Shown piece after piece: positions 23,013 to 33,229 of a stretch of 64,000 bases of DNA. The position numbers were made by a program, and so were the translations under genes. Positions within the stretch are counted from its first letter, which is position 1; each line of letters begins with the position of its first letter. The stretch comes from Beverwykella pulmonaria (taxonomy: Eukaryota > Ascomycota > Dothideomycetes > Pleosporales > Melanommataceae): NCBI GenBank assembly GCA_001599595.1, contig BCHH01000015.1, positions 208,827 through 272,826 on the forward strand, written 5' to 3'. The notes under the pieces are model-generated. The model saw only the letters and a program-made list of their open reading frames with translations, did not search any database and was not told where the DNA came from.

Positions 23013-24014
23013 TGAGTTCGGGCAAGGGATTGTAGATACGATGTGTGCGCAACGTCATAGCGTTTGGATACCAGTGCATTGTTTTTCATTTGTTTATTGA
23101 GTGCTAGACCGGTGTTGGGTATATAAGAAGTGTAGAGTAGTATATAAGAACCCTGATTCCGTGCTCTAGAAAACCCAGAACCCCAATGCACCAAAACGAA
23201 CCTCTCACACTCACCTGCCTATAAAGCGAACGAAACAACCAACGAACCCAAAATGGCGCCAACAATCATTCCACGATCAATAAGTGTTGTAGAATACATG
23301 AGCCTGGGGATGCTTTTCTTGTATCTCCCCTTTCTTGCTTTCATCGAAGACAGTAGACAGTAACGAATGGTTTTGCAGGTAATCTACCCAACCCGGCAAA
23401 GGATGATAATACATGGGCATGTCGTAGGTGCGGATATGGGCATTATGGATCGTGTACGCCGGCGTAGGGATAGGGGAGGAAGGAGGCGGTGGGGGTTGAT
23501 ATACAGGGAAGAAGGGGGCAAGGGAGAGGATGGGAGGAAGGGACGTTGGTTTGGTGGGCTGAATGAATGAGGAAATTGAGAGTATGTTCTGCTAATGCGT
23601 TCTGGATACTACTGCGCCGTGTTATTTGGTTCATAGGCCAGAGTTATCTGAAGCTAAACACGCAGGGATCAAACCGCGGCTCGCTCGTGCAAATCGTCGT
23701 CACATCCCCTTCGATAAGGCGAGCCAAGCATCGAACAACGCAGCGCCGCAAACCACGCCGAAATGGCCCTCTTCTCTACTCCCCAACGCCTCGGTCTTCT
23801 TGTCACCTTTGCATAAACTTGAACCATTCCCAGCTGAGCGATTTCAACCATCGACGGCCGCGCGACGGCAGCGCAACGACTGCAGTTATGGGTCGGCCGC
23901 GCGCAACAAGCAATGCGTCAACTCGGTCGGGGGAGACGACTGGGGACCAAGTAGGTATGAGAGACTCCCGCGAGCGCAGCGCAATGTTAAAAACAGTCGC
24001 AGGAGCTCGGTAGC
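23013..24014. other. Intergenic region
   Basis: 3' flank of the copper ATPase and 5' flank of the Rab gene. Several short open frames overlap here on both strands without recognisable motifs. An AC/CA-rich leader precedes the Rab ATG. Confidence 0.45.
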
Positions 24015-25035
24015 ATGTACGATTATCTCGCAAAGATCATCTTACTCGGTCCCAGCGGCGCTGGAAAGTAAGGTCCTCTGTGCATGCAGCGATAAGGTTG
24101 ACGCTGATGGACTCGACCGATAGATCATGTATACTACACCGCTTTGTCAAGAACGAATGTGCGCATCCCCCTCCTACTCGGATTCGTGTCCCAAGCCTTA
24201 GATCTGACGAACCCCAGGGCGCATCCTCTCCTCGCAAACCATCGGCGTAGAATTCTCCTCCAAAATAGTCTATATTGGCACGCCGCCCCGGCGCAAGCGA
24301 ATAAAACTCCAACTCTGGGATACCGCGGGCACCGAGCGCTTCCGCAGCGTCTCGCGCTCGTACTACCGCGGCGCCGCGGGCGCAATCCTCATTTACGACA
24401 TCGCGAGCTGGCGCAGCTTCGAGCAACTCAAAACCTTCCTAGACGATGCGAGAGCGCTGGCGGGGCCAGACTTGACGGTCATATTGGCGGGGAACAAGGC
24501 GGATGTTGGAGAAGGCGGGGGAGGGGGTGGGAGCGGGAGTTTGTATGGGAGCTATGGGAGTGAAGCCGGGGCATCAACGGATGGATTTGGGTTGCCGCCA
24601 CCGACGCCGTCGAGCCGGTCGAGTAGGAGTGGGTCGCTCAGACTTTCGAAATCGGCGACGATAGCGCCTGAAGGCCGCGAGGTGCCTACCGAGACCGCGT
24701 CGAGGTGGGCCGGGCAGAACGGGATACCGGTTGCGGTGGAGGTGTCTGCGTTGTCGGGAGACAACGTGGATGAGCTGTTTAACCGGCTGGCGAGAATGAT
24801 ACTGACCAAGATCGAGCTCGGGGAAATCGATCCTGACGATCCGGCAAGCGGAATACAATATGGGGATATTGGTGGTTGGGGCATGGACGATGGGAATGGA
24901 AGTATAAAGAGCGGGATGGGAGAGGAGGGCGTGCGATATAGGAGAAGGAATAAGAAAGGGGCGGGCGTCAATTTGAGGGAGTGGGAGGATGTGTTTCGTT
25001 TAGGGGGGTCCAGGAGGGGAGGGGGGTGCTGTTGA
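24015..25035 (+). CDS. Rab-family small GTPase (Rab4-like) with a large Gly/Ser insertion
   Basis: Exons 24015..24067, 24124..24158 and 24218..25035 (introns 56 and 59 nt) encode 301 residues. All G motifs are visible: G1 GPSGAGKS, G2 Thr in SSQTIGVEF, G3 WDTAGTERF, G4 NKAD and G5 VSALSGDN. The C-terminus GGGCC is a double-Cys prenylation signal, so the protein should cycle on an endomembrane in vesicle traffic. Two features differ from a normal ~210-residue Rab: an insertion of roughly 45 residues between G4 and G5 (runs of Gly, then Ser/Pro-rich), and a long acidic to basic hypervariable region. RYYRGAAGAILIYD-type switch II sequence is conserved as RSYYRGAAGAILIYD. The Rab4-like label is by general resemblance only. 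Confidence 0.85.
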
Positions 25036-25294
25036 GATGTTGGGACTTCTGTACGTGCGTCTTTTTTGTTGGACATTGAGCAGCGACGTCATTCGCTTTG
25101 GAGAGGCTGGCATACCCGTGTTCTGGCGATGAGATCTTGCTGTAGTAATGGTAATTCCTAATGGCGAGGGATGAGCTCAGGTTCCTCACATAGGTGTTGT
25201 TCCTCTTGAATGAGCCCTCAAAACTACGCAAGCTGAACAGCAGGACTATAGAGGAAAGTAGCAAGAGGGGGATAGAGATTCTCTCTTCGAAAGG

Positions 25295-25625
25295 CTAAAC
25301 CTCCATTACCTCGTATGTACCAATCGGCCCCCTAACCCAAATTCTATTGACATTGCGCTCGTTGCCTGCCCAGGGCCACTCCAACACTAGCTCCCCGCGA
25401 ACACGCCCGAATTAGGGCACTGTGGTGCGTGGATGTGTGTCTGGGTTTTATCAGACATACTCTTCCCGATTATTTGCAGTATGTAGCCAGAGAGCTAGGG
25501 GGTTTACCTGCGTAGCTGGGGATGAGATATCCATTGGCGTCCGCTTGAACAATAACGACATCCTTCGGAGCAAATAACTGCAACAGTGCACTCTCGAAAT
25601 CCGTTATGCTCTGGGCAGTTTTCAT
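25295..25625 (-). pseudogene. Small two-exon gene broken by an internal TAA
   Basis: Exon 1 (25625..25508) encodes MKTAQSITDFESALLQLF then APKDVVIVQADANGYLIPSYA and ends at a good donor (GTAAAC). Joining to an acceptor at 25420 (or the CAG at 25441, same frame) puts the reading into VP, then TAA at 25414-25412, then 38 further codons open to TAG at 25295 that read like real coding sequence (GELVLEWPWAGNERNV, IWVRGPIGTYEV). Total 243 nt, 80 sense-like codons. Either the gene is disrupted by one nonsense change, or a splice site is misjudged and the stop is intronic. No function recognised; there is no signal peptide. The tail strongly suggests former coding. Confidence 0.45.
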
Positions 25626-26497
25626 GACATGACTCTTTATATTAATGTTATTAACAAGAGTATACCGGTTTGAATTAAAAGCTGGTCTGGCGAAGGGGTA
25701 GAAATGCAGCGGCCGAAGAACACTTGGTGTGTGCATGCGTCCACAGAAGAATTTTGAGCAGAACCCTCAAGAAAAAAAAATGGAGGACGTTCCAGAGCAA
25801 CATAGTGTAGGGATGCTGTCTCTTGGGATAATTGTCAGGGAGAAAGATCGTACGATAGCATACGTAATGATGCGTAGATGTACCCTGGGCGCTACCAAGA
25901 ATTCTTTGTAGCGTCATGGCTGCACACACTCTTGATCCGGATTTGGATTCATTGTATGATTTGTCCCAAAAGGACTTCTTGGATGGGTAGTTGTTGGCTC
26001 AATGCGAACGCGGGATTAGCAGGAAAAGGGTCCGCGCTGAATGACCAAGGTGAAGAGAGATGGGATGGGAAGCAAATCAATATTAATTTGGCCGTCACCT
26101 GAGTACACGTGATGTTGAGCAGCAACATCCATGTTCAAGCACGGCCCGAGGCAATCTTCCGGCGCCGTACGTCCAACTATCTTGTGTCGCGTGTCTTTCG
26201 GGCATTCCGAGGCTCGTTCCTGCGCTAGCGTTTTGTGTCGCGTGTGGTGGCAACCACCGACGTCAATGTCCATGTCCATGTCCATGTCGTGATGACTATT
26301 ATTCCAATCTTGAGACCCTCATCCCTTGCCCCGTTTCCCAATTACGTCTTCCCTTGATCTCATTTCCATATCATCTGTACTGTGGTCTGGCCACCTCACT
26401 CACGCTGCCTCTCCAACGTGCCCTCCACTCTCTTTCCCGTCCTCTTCCTGCCTACACATCTCTCCCAGCTACTAGACGCTCCATCCATTTCCCCAGT
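25626..26497. other. Intergenic region
   Basis: No supported gene. It holds a 13-bp direct repeat TTGTGTCGCGTGT (26182-26194 and 26233-26245) and a short hexamer array at 26266-26288, upstream of the esterase gene. Confidence 0.5.
26266..26288. repeat. Hexamer array (ATGTCC)n
   Basis: Almost four consecutive ATGTCC units, about 210 bp upstream of the PAF-acetylhydrolase-like start. Confidence 0.8.
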
Positions 26498-28115
26498 ATG
26501 CCCTGGCCCTCGCGCTTCAACCCCACGCCCGCCTTCCCATCCTACACAGGGCCCTATGCCGTTGGATCCGTAGACGTCGAGATTCCAGCCTCGGAGCTCG
26601 ATAATCCGGACCCGTCGCCTGCGCCGTGCAAAGATATACCTACGGTTGCGTTTAGGGTGTTTTATCCATGCACGGCCGTAGGGAAGGAGAAGGAGAAGGA
26701 GAAGGGTGTGAGGTGGATTCCGAGTCCGCAGAGGGAATATGTTGGGGCTTATGCGCGGTTTTTGGGAGCAGGGAGTGCGTTTGCGCAGATGTTCTCGTGA
26801 GGCACACGACACTCGTCCTGCATTCATGTCGTACTGATCAGGTTGCAGTGTTATTCCCCAACTCCTCTACTATATTTCGATACCCGTGCATCCGAATGCA
26901 GATCTCCTTGAACATCCTACCAAAACCAAGAAATGGCCTGTCATGATGTTCTCCCACGGCCTTGGCGGATCTCGGAATGCATACTCGCATATCGTTGGGT
27001 CTTTGGCGAGCCACGGAATCGTCGTGATTGCACCCGACCACCGAGATGGAAGCGCTCCGATTTCCTTCATACATACACCGGAAGAGAAGGAGAAATTGAA
27101 GCGAGTGGAATACAAAAAGGTCGCACACAAGGCATCTACCGAGGTCTACGAACAGAGAGATGAGCAATTGAGGATACGATTGTGGGAGCTAGGATTGATA
27201 CACGATGCTCTCCTCAAAATAGACGACGGAGTACCACTGCACAATGTTGCTGAAGAGCAAAAGAAACACGTACATGGAGGGAAAGGTAGCCTTGCTATGT
27301 TCTCGCGGAAGCTCAACATACACGAGCCGGGGTCCATATCATTTGCAGGACATTCCTTCGGTGCCGTCACGGTGATCCAGTTCGTGAAATCCGTCTTCTA
27401 CCGGCCTACGTCGGAGCACGCGAGCTTCAGGCCTCTTTTCACACCCTCCGAAAATGCTAGTATAGCTCGCCAAATCACGCCAACCTCCCCGGTCATCTTG
27501 CTCGATCTGTGGGCCCTGCCTGTTCAGAGCCCTGCCACGGCCTGGCTCAAGTCAAAGCCGATGCCGTGTTATACCACTGCGAGCGGCGGAACGACCCTCC
27601 TGGCTATCCTGAGCGAGGCCTTCTACAAATGGTCTTCCAACCTAAATGATGTCAAAAAGATCATCTCGAAACCTTCGGGACACAACAGCATGTACCCCGA
27701 ACAACCCGGACCACACATTTTCTACCCGATTTCCTCCGCCCACCTATCGCAGTCCGATTTCGGTGTGCTGTTCCCATGGATCACGACCAAAGTTTTCGGC
27801 GCCAAGGAGCCGGAAAGAGTACTCAAATTGAATACACGTGCCATTCTACAGGTTTTACGGAACAGCGGCGTAGCGGTTGCAGACACGAACGCAAAGGATC
27901 TAGAACTCGAAGAGGGATCAGGCACAACGAAGACCGTGTCGCGTGATGAGAAAATACTGAGTACGGCCAGAGAAAGTGTACGAGACTGGGTGTCGTTGAG
28001 CACAGATCTGGAGACGGGTGTTCCGTCGAGGATAAGTAAAGGGCCGTCGGATGCTATGGTTGAAGGAGAGGTCCTGGGTGAAGTGGTATCGAATGAAGAA
28101 CGATCGAACATGTAG
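26498..28115 (+). CDS. Platelet-activating-factor acetylhydrolase-like esterase (isoform II family)
   Basis: Exons 26498..26796 and 26849..28115 (52-nt intron) encode 521 residues. An alpha/beta-hydrolase core is visible: FYPCTA, MMFSHGLGGSRNAYSHI (oxyanion region), IVVIAPDHRDGSAP, nucleophile elbow GHSFGAV (Ser about residue 267), ILLDLWALP (acid) and a late His in KPSGHNSM. This matches plasma/isoform II PAF acetylhydrolases, serine esterases that cleave short or oxidised sn-2 chains of phospholipids. The fungal substrate is unknown. The start at 26498 (MPWPSRFNP) is the first ATG in frame; the frame stays open upstream without ATG. The C-terminal 80 residues are charged and family-variable. 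Confidence 0.88.
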
Positions 28116-28775
28116 AATGCTGTATCATGATTTGTAGCGTTTGAGAGAGAGCACATAGTAGATAAACATATATAGAAATGAGGTCACGACTGCATACTTG
28201 AAGCACTTCTTTCTCCTCCCTCTTTTCTCTCTGCTCATATTTCTATATATATATATACATATATGTATGCTAACGAAGGCGCAGGGAGCGCGTCACCATA
28301 ACACGATTACACATGCGGACTAGCGCCGTTTTAGCTCAACCACAGGAAAGACTCACCTTCACCCACACTTAAGCTCTTTCCTATATATCATCTCACACCA
28401 CCCTACGACAGCCACCTCTCTGAACACTTCAATCTCTCCCATTCCCTAAGCCGCCGCCAAATTGATGTAGCTGCGCCGGGCGTACAAGTAGCGAACACTC
28501 CTCTCTGCCGTTGCTGCAAGCGGCGTGTAGTCTTATTAAGCGACAAACCTCCAGCACCAATAATTATCGATCGGAGGAAAATAGCTACCTTAAACGACTG
28601 GCTTATCCGCCTTTGGTTGGCTACAACGTTTCCATCACCTTCCCTGCCCTTCTCTCGCTACTCAGGCGCCCTTACATAATCGACTGTCTTTCCCAAATTG
28701 GATAACCTTATATCGACTTGTAGTAGGCCTCTTTCGTCCTCCTTCACATCGAAAAGGACAAAGGACACCGACACC
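28116..28775. other. Intergenic region with TA microsatellite
   Basis: 3' flank of the esterase and leader of the SRA gene. A TA-rich run (about 28243-28266) is the only repeat. No gene recognised. Confidence 0.5.
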
Positions 28776-30272
28776 ATGTCCAACAACCCGCAATCATCAG
28801 AGCACCCGGCGTGGTTGTACAAAGCGCTCGAATCCGCCCGCAAATACGGCGCTACGCAAGAGGAGATTGACCAGATTCTCGCGCCTATATATTCCATAAA
28901 CGAGGAGCTTCCCAGCAGGCACGAGAGACTCCAGCAAAAGAGGGGCTCCAGGGCTACGAGCGACGACAAACATCAGAAGAAGTTAAAAGTTCGGGCTGCG
29001 AGGGAGAAAGAGAAGGGCACAGAAAAGCACGAGATGGCGAAGGTTGAGAAACAGCCCGGCACATCCTCCTCCAACCTCAGCATCAGCACGAAAAGCACCA
29101 GAGCCACCCCCAAAACGACGAAAATGACGAGTCACGCACAATTAGACAATTCAGGCCTACCTTCGCCTGTGGAATCGTCGGCACCGCTACCCGGTCCGGA
29201 TCCATCCCTGTTCATTCCGGAGACAAGTGCTGCCAGTGTTGCAACCACGTTTACCCCACCAGAGTGGTACACGAAGATTAAAATGACAGGGCCATCATGG
29301 AGCATTTGGCTAAAGCAGAGGAGCATACAGGCAGAGAAATCCCTTCAGAATATGAAGGACTGCATTAGCCGATGCGAGAAAGAGACAAATCCCAAACACC
29401 TACCCGCTATCTTCAACGATCTTTGGCGTGAGATCCATAAAGCGGAGGTAAAACTCCGAGGTATCGACGGCAGGCTGCTGCGAAAAAATGTCATGCTCGG
29501 CCCAGGAGATCAAGGAATTGTCCGAATCCTGACATCCAAGACAGTCAACTACCCGTCAGACCTTCGCGCCGACGCTCTCCAGCTTTACAACCGTTGGTGC
29601 GACGAAGTGTTTACGGTCGATCTACTGCGAGGCATTACAAGAAAAGGGACGCAAAATCGCGCCGGCAATGGTCTTGACCCTAATTGGCCGCACAAGCGCT
29701 CTGCAGACTACTACGGCGAAGGCCATCTAGTCATGGGTCAATGGTGGCCTCTCCAACTGTGCACTGTCAGAGACGGTGCGCACGGCTATGTTCAAGGAGG
29801 CATTTACGGCAAGGCTGGTCATGGAGCATTCTCCATTGTGATCTCGGGGGGCAACGGGTATGACGATGAAGACAAAGGCGATGAGCTTTGGTACAGCGGC
29901 ACCGTCAGCAACGATATCGCCAAGACCAAGGCCAAGAATTCGAGTAAGAACTACCTAGCAGAAAGTGCCGCAGCGACTGCGAATACTCAGCTTCTGATCG
30001 AGTCTTGTGAGGTAATCAAGAAGCCTGTAAGGGTCATCCGGTCGCACAACCAGCTGAAGACAAAAAACGATTACCGTCCTGAGAGAGGCTTCCGCTACGA
30101 CGGCTTATATGACGTCGTTGGGTACGAGCTAGTAGACGAAGAAATTGGCAAGTACAGGTTCAAACTAGTACGATGCCCTGGCCAGAATCCCATTCGATCA
30201 CAGGACAATGCCTCCGGGCGGCCAACTCCATACGAAATCGAGGAATACGATAAGTTGAGACTCGATAGTTGA
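28776..30272 (+). CDS. SRA-YDG domain protein
   Basis: Single exon, 498 residues. The N-terminal 160 residues are charged and Ser/Thr-rich, a middle helical part (EKSLQNMKDCISRCEKET, FNDLWREIHKAEVKLRGIDGRLLR) follows, and residues about 318-470 form an SRA-YDG domain: VRDGAHGYVQGGIYGK, AFSIVISGGNGYDDEDKGD, LWYSGT, RVIRSHNQLKTKNDY, GFRYDGLYDVVGYE and FKLVRCPGQNP. In UHRF1 and plant SUVH proteins this fold binds methylated or hemimethylated cytosine; bacterial relatives sense modified DNA. There is no RING, PHD or SET domain, as in other stand-alone fungal YDG proteins. Binding of methylcytosine here is inference. ATG at 28776 is the first Met in frame. It sits 0.8 kb from a RIP-inactivated transposon. 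Confidence 0.9.
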   Translation: MSNNPQSSEHPAWLYKALESARKYGATQEEIDQILAPIYSINEELPSRHERLQQKRGSRATSDDKHQKKLKVRAAREKEKGTEKHEMAKVEKQPGTSSSNLSISTKSTRATPKTTKMTSHAQLDNSGLPSPVESSAPLPGPDPSLFIPETSAASVATTFTPPEWYTKIKMTGPSWSIWLKQRSIQAEKSLQNMKDCISRCEKETNPKHLPAIFNDLWREIHKAEVKLRGIDGRLLRKNVMLGPGDQGIVRILTSKTVNYPSDLRADALQLYNRWCDEVFTVDLLRGITRKGTQNRAGNGLDPNWPHKRSADYYGEGHLVMGQWWPLQLCTVRDGAHGYVQGGIYGKAGHGAFSIVISGGNGYDDEDKGDELWYSGTVSNDIAKTKAKNSSKNYLAESAAATANTQLLIESCEVIKKPVRVIRSHNQLKTKNDYRPERGFRYDGLYDVVGYELVDEEIGKYRFKLVRCPGQNPIRSQDNASGRPTPYEIEEYDKLRLDS

Positions 30273-31052
30273 TGCGAGGATTAAGAAGACTAAAGAGGGT
30301 GGCCTTGTTGAACGGTTTCATGGAATCTAGTGGCTGCGATGTTGCCGGATATATTTACCACTAAGGGGGCGTTGCATCGCCACGGCGATTTTCGGTTCTA
30401 GTAGTAGCTAGTGATGACTGACGACAATAATCCTGTGGCATTATGGGAGTTGGGTGGAATACATCTCTTGTTACTTTAATTTCCTAGGGATTTTGGGGAC
30501 GACAATTAGGGTGTTTGGGACAGCGAGTATCAGGTTTTTGCCTGGCCTTTGACTCAGACTACACATGATGATAGCACTTTATGATCGACATGAACACATG
30601 TATGGGGTAGGTCAGCGCATATACGGGGAGGGTTATCACATAGTATGCGGTAGCATAGGATGGAAGTTGATATCCAACAGTCGTTTGGGCTCCAGGGTCT
30701 TCGCCGTTCTAGTTGCGAGGTTTCTTCAACCACACTTCGATTAGTTTGGGTATTAAGGTATGCCCTTAGAAATCCCAAATATAACTTTTAATTTGAACCT
30801 GACTTCGCGCATGGAGATTGTCACTCCGGCATTTTGGATCATAAAGCAAGTTGCTCTGCTCAGTCCTCTTACTTGCTTTCTATCATTTACTAGAGGAACT
30901 TGCGTTACAGAAAATGCTAATTCAAAACTAAGAAATGTATATGCTAGTACTAAGGACAAAGGGCCGCCACTTTTCCAATCCATTATATCTTCATGAACAT
31001 ACGATCTTGCCCATCGATCTTGGGCGTGGATTGTGTTCTTAGACTACACTTA
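30273..31052. other. A+T-rich flank of transposon
   Basis: No supported gene. A+T content rises toward the transposon. The TA at 31051-31052 is the left copy of its target duplication. Confidence 0.5.
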
Positions 31053-31110
31053 ACGTAAAGCACCACCGAGACGGCCACCCCACCGAGACGGCCACTTTTC
31101 CTTGGCACTA
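31053..31110. repeat. Left terminal inverted repeat, 58 bp
   Basis: Begins ACGTAAAGCACC and is a perfect inverted match to 32844-32901; the match continues for five more bases with one C/T difference. It contains a 16-bp unit CCACCGAGACGGCCAC twice in tandem with a 1-bp spacer. Confidence 0.95.
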
Positions 31111-31120
31111 TCAACTCGTG

Positions 31121-32821
31121 TTACAAATCATCAACTTCATCGCTATTAACTAAAGAACCTGCGTATGTTGTGCTTGCATTAGATTCAGAGATCTCTTCTG
31201 CATCATTTTTGCACGTTCGAGCGTTGTGCCCAGTCTCTCTACACTTCCCACAGCGCCGTAGAGCTAGTTGAGCTCTTTCTTGACTATCCCTACTACAAGC
31301 CTTCTTAGATGGCTGAAGCCCCACAGACGCCTCAGCAGCTACTAGCGCTGCTGCTGTACCATACTCTATTGTGCCACCTTGTTGGAGACGCTTCCTTTTA
31401 CGCTCTTTTCGCTTAGTCATTACTGCCAATTGCTCTTCAAGCTCTGCAATACAGGAGGCTTAAAGCGTGTTTTGGTGTAGCATTAGTTCAGCGCCTTTTA
31501 CAAGCTAGAAGAAGCCAGTCCTAGCTGTTGCAGGTGACTAACTAAATAACTGGCTTACAAGCCTTGATTGTGATGCAAATTCATGTGTATTGCTTGGAGT
31601 CTTTGACTGCCACAGCGTTTCTAGTAGAGGAGGTGCTGGTGGTGTACGCAACTATACTTTAAGGTGATTAAGTACTACTTAAGCATCTGTAGGGACTAAT
31701 CCTAATGCCTTAAAAGCCTTTTAACAGATCTTATCTGTAAACACATCAAAAAACGCGTCCTTAAAGGCTAGGAGGAAGCCTTCCTTATTAATATAGAAGA
31801 CGCGCTGGCGTGCTAAGTCCCAAATGCGTTGAGAGTACTTCTGCTTCAGCAGCAAGAAGCAAACCACGTCTAGTGGCTAGAGTATGTGTGATAAATAAGA
31901 TGGCATACAGAGCGTAAGGATCTTGTGTTCAAGGCAATAATCCTTAAAATCCTGGTTAATATGGCTCTCATGGCCATCTAATATAAGCAGCCAATAGATC
32001 CCCACCTAGCGCGGTTTTGTATACGCGTTAAAGTGCTTTAACCACTTAAGACCAAGCGTGTTATTTGTCCAGCCATTCTCAGAGACTAAGAGCTTCCAAT
32101 TATGCGGTATATCCATCTCTTTATACCACGTAGAGATGTGGACGCGCCCTTTGTAGATAATAAAAGGTGGGGTTGCGTACCTAGCAGCGCAGATGCACTA
32201 GATAACAGTAACCTACTCTTGATCGCCTGGCTGAACAAGCTTAGGTTGAGTACGTCTCTCTAAGCCTGTAACAACTTTTATTGTGCTAATAATACCTATC
32301 TAGAAGCCAGCCTTATTAAAGTTGTGCACATTATCTTTATTAACACTGTACTTGGCTTTGGTCTCCTTAACAAGCTTAAACCACGCAATAATAACATCAG
32401 GATCTTCCTGGAGTATTCTCTGGCGGTCCTTTGCTCAATTAAAAGCTATCTTAAGCTCATCTAATTGCGTTACAAATCTCTTAGCCTAGTTCTTGCCTAC
32501 TGGCTCTTCACCGCGCGCAGCCAACAGTTTATCAGCCATATCTGCCACCTCACACAGCTGGGGCGCAAATCCTCTCAAATCAAGGTTGAGAATATATCGG
32601 ACGATTGTCTGCTCTTCAGTCATGGTGAGCTTATGGCAATTGGGTTGTGTATCAGGTCAAAACGTGATTCCGTTGATCTGATCAGAGAGCCGCTGGTGTT
32701 TGACGTTGAAGGCTGCAGCAGCGCGTCGCAGGCTTGGGAATTGGCCAGATTTATAGGCCTGAAGCGCAAGATCAATCCTGCCTTCTTGTTGAGTAAGTAT
32801 CGCGTTATTTTGTTGAGGCAT
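31121..32821 (-). pseudogene. Fot1-like DDE transposase, 14 in-frame stops, no frameshift
   Basis: Read in one frame, 567 codons run from ATG 32821 to TAA 31121. The product matches Fot1-type transposases throughout: an N-terminal helix-turn-helix (SLRRAAAAFNVKHQRLSDQI), CENP-B-like DNA-binding part, DDE core (GWTNNTLGLKWLKHFN, LLILDGHESH, PLDVVCF) and a C-terminal coiled/CCHC-like tail (CGKCRETGHNARTC). Fourteen stops interrupt it (first TGA at 32659-32657, another TAG at 32302-32300). Stops lie where the family has Gln, Trp or Arg (for example before PLD), so C:G to T:A transitions explain them. The first catalytic Asp is also lost (FDETGF is FNKAGF at about 32320-32303). No frameshift is needed anywhere. 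The gene is inactive. Confidence 0.93.
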
Positions 32822-32843
32822 CTTGTGTTGATTGTGATGTTGG

Positions 32844-32901
32844 TAGTGCCAAGGAAAAGTGGCCGTCTCGGTGGGGTGGCCGTCTCGGTGGTGCTTTACG
32901 T
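32844..32901. repeat. Right terminal inverted repeat, 58 bp
   Basis: Perfect inverse of 31053-31110, ending CTTTACGT next to the TA target duplication. It carries the same doubled 16-bp unit. Confidence 0.95.
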
Positions 32902-33229
32902 TACACCTATACCTGATCTGTCCATTGCTCTCCACAATTGATAGATCGTCACTATTTCGTGATACTTTTGACAGCGAACGTGTTTTGCATGAAAATCAGA
33001 CATGGAATGTTGGTATACCACTGACTCCACTCAGGAATGCACAATTTCAACATCCTATGATTTAATATAACGTCTACGAGTTTGTTCCAGCCGAAAGGTC
33101 ATGTTTTGGTATTTCCAGTTTGGCACGCATTCCTCCATTGCCATCACCCTTACATCCATATTATATAAATCGCACTCCCACTATAACTCGTAAATTTTTC
33201 AATTCTTCGCTCCTTATTTATGCTACAAA
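32902..33229. other. Intergenic region
   Basis: Short region between the transposon and the secreted-protein gene. The last 70 bp contain TATATAAAT-like sequence (near 33161) that could be the core promoter of the following gene. Nothing else seen. Confidence 0.45.

Larger units (their letters stand above)
31053..32901 (-). mobile_element. Fot1/pogo-type (Tc1/mariner) DNA transposon, RIP-degraded
   Basis: A 1849-bp element with perfect 58-bp terminal inverted repeats, flanked by TA on both sides (31051-31052, 32902-32903), the target duplication of Tc1/mariner elements. One minus-strand reading frame covers most of it and encodes a Fot1-like transposase with many stops. Fot1 family elements are about 1.9 kb, so this is a full-length copy rather than a fragment. 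Confidence 0.93.
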
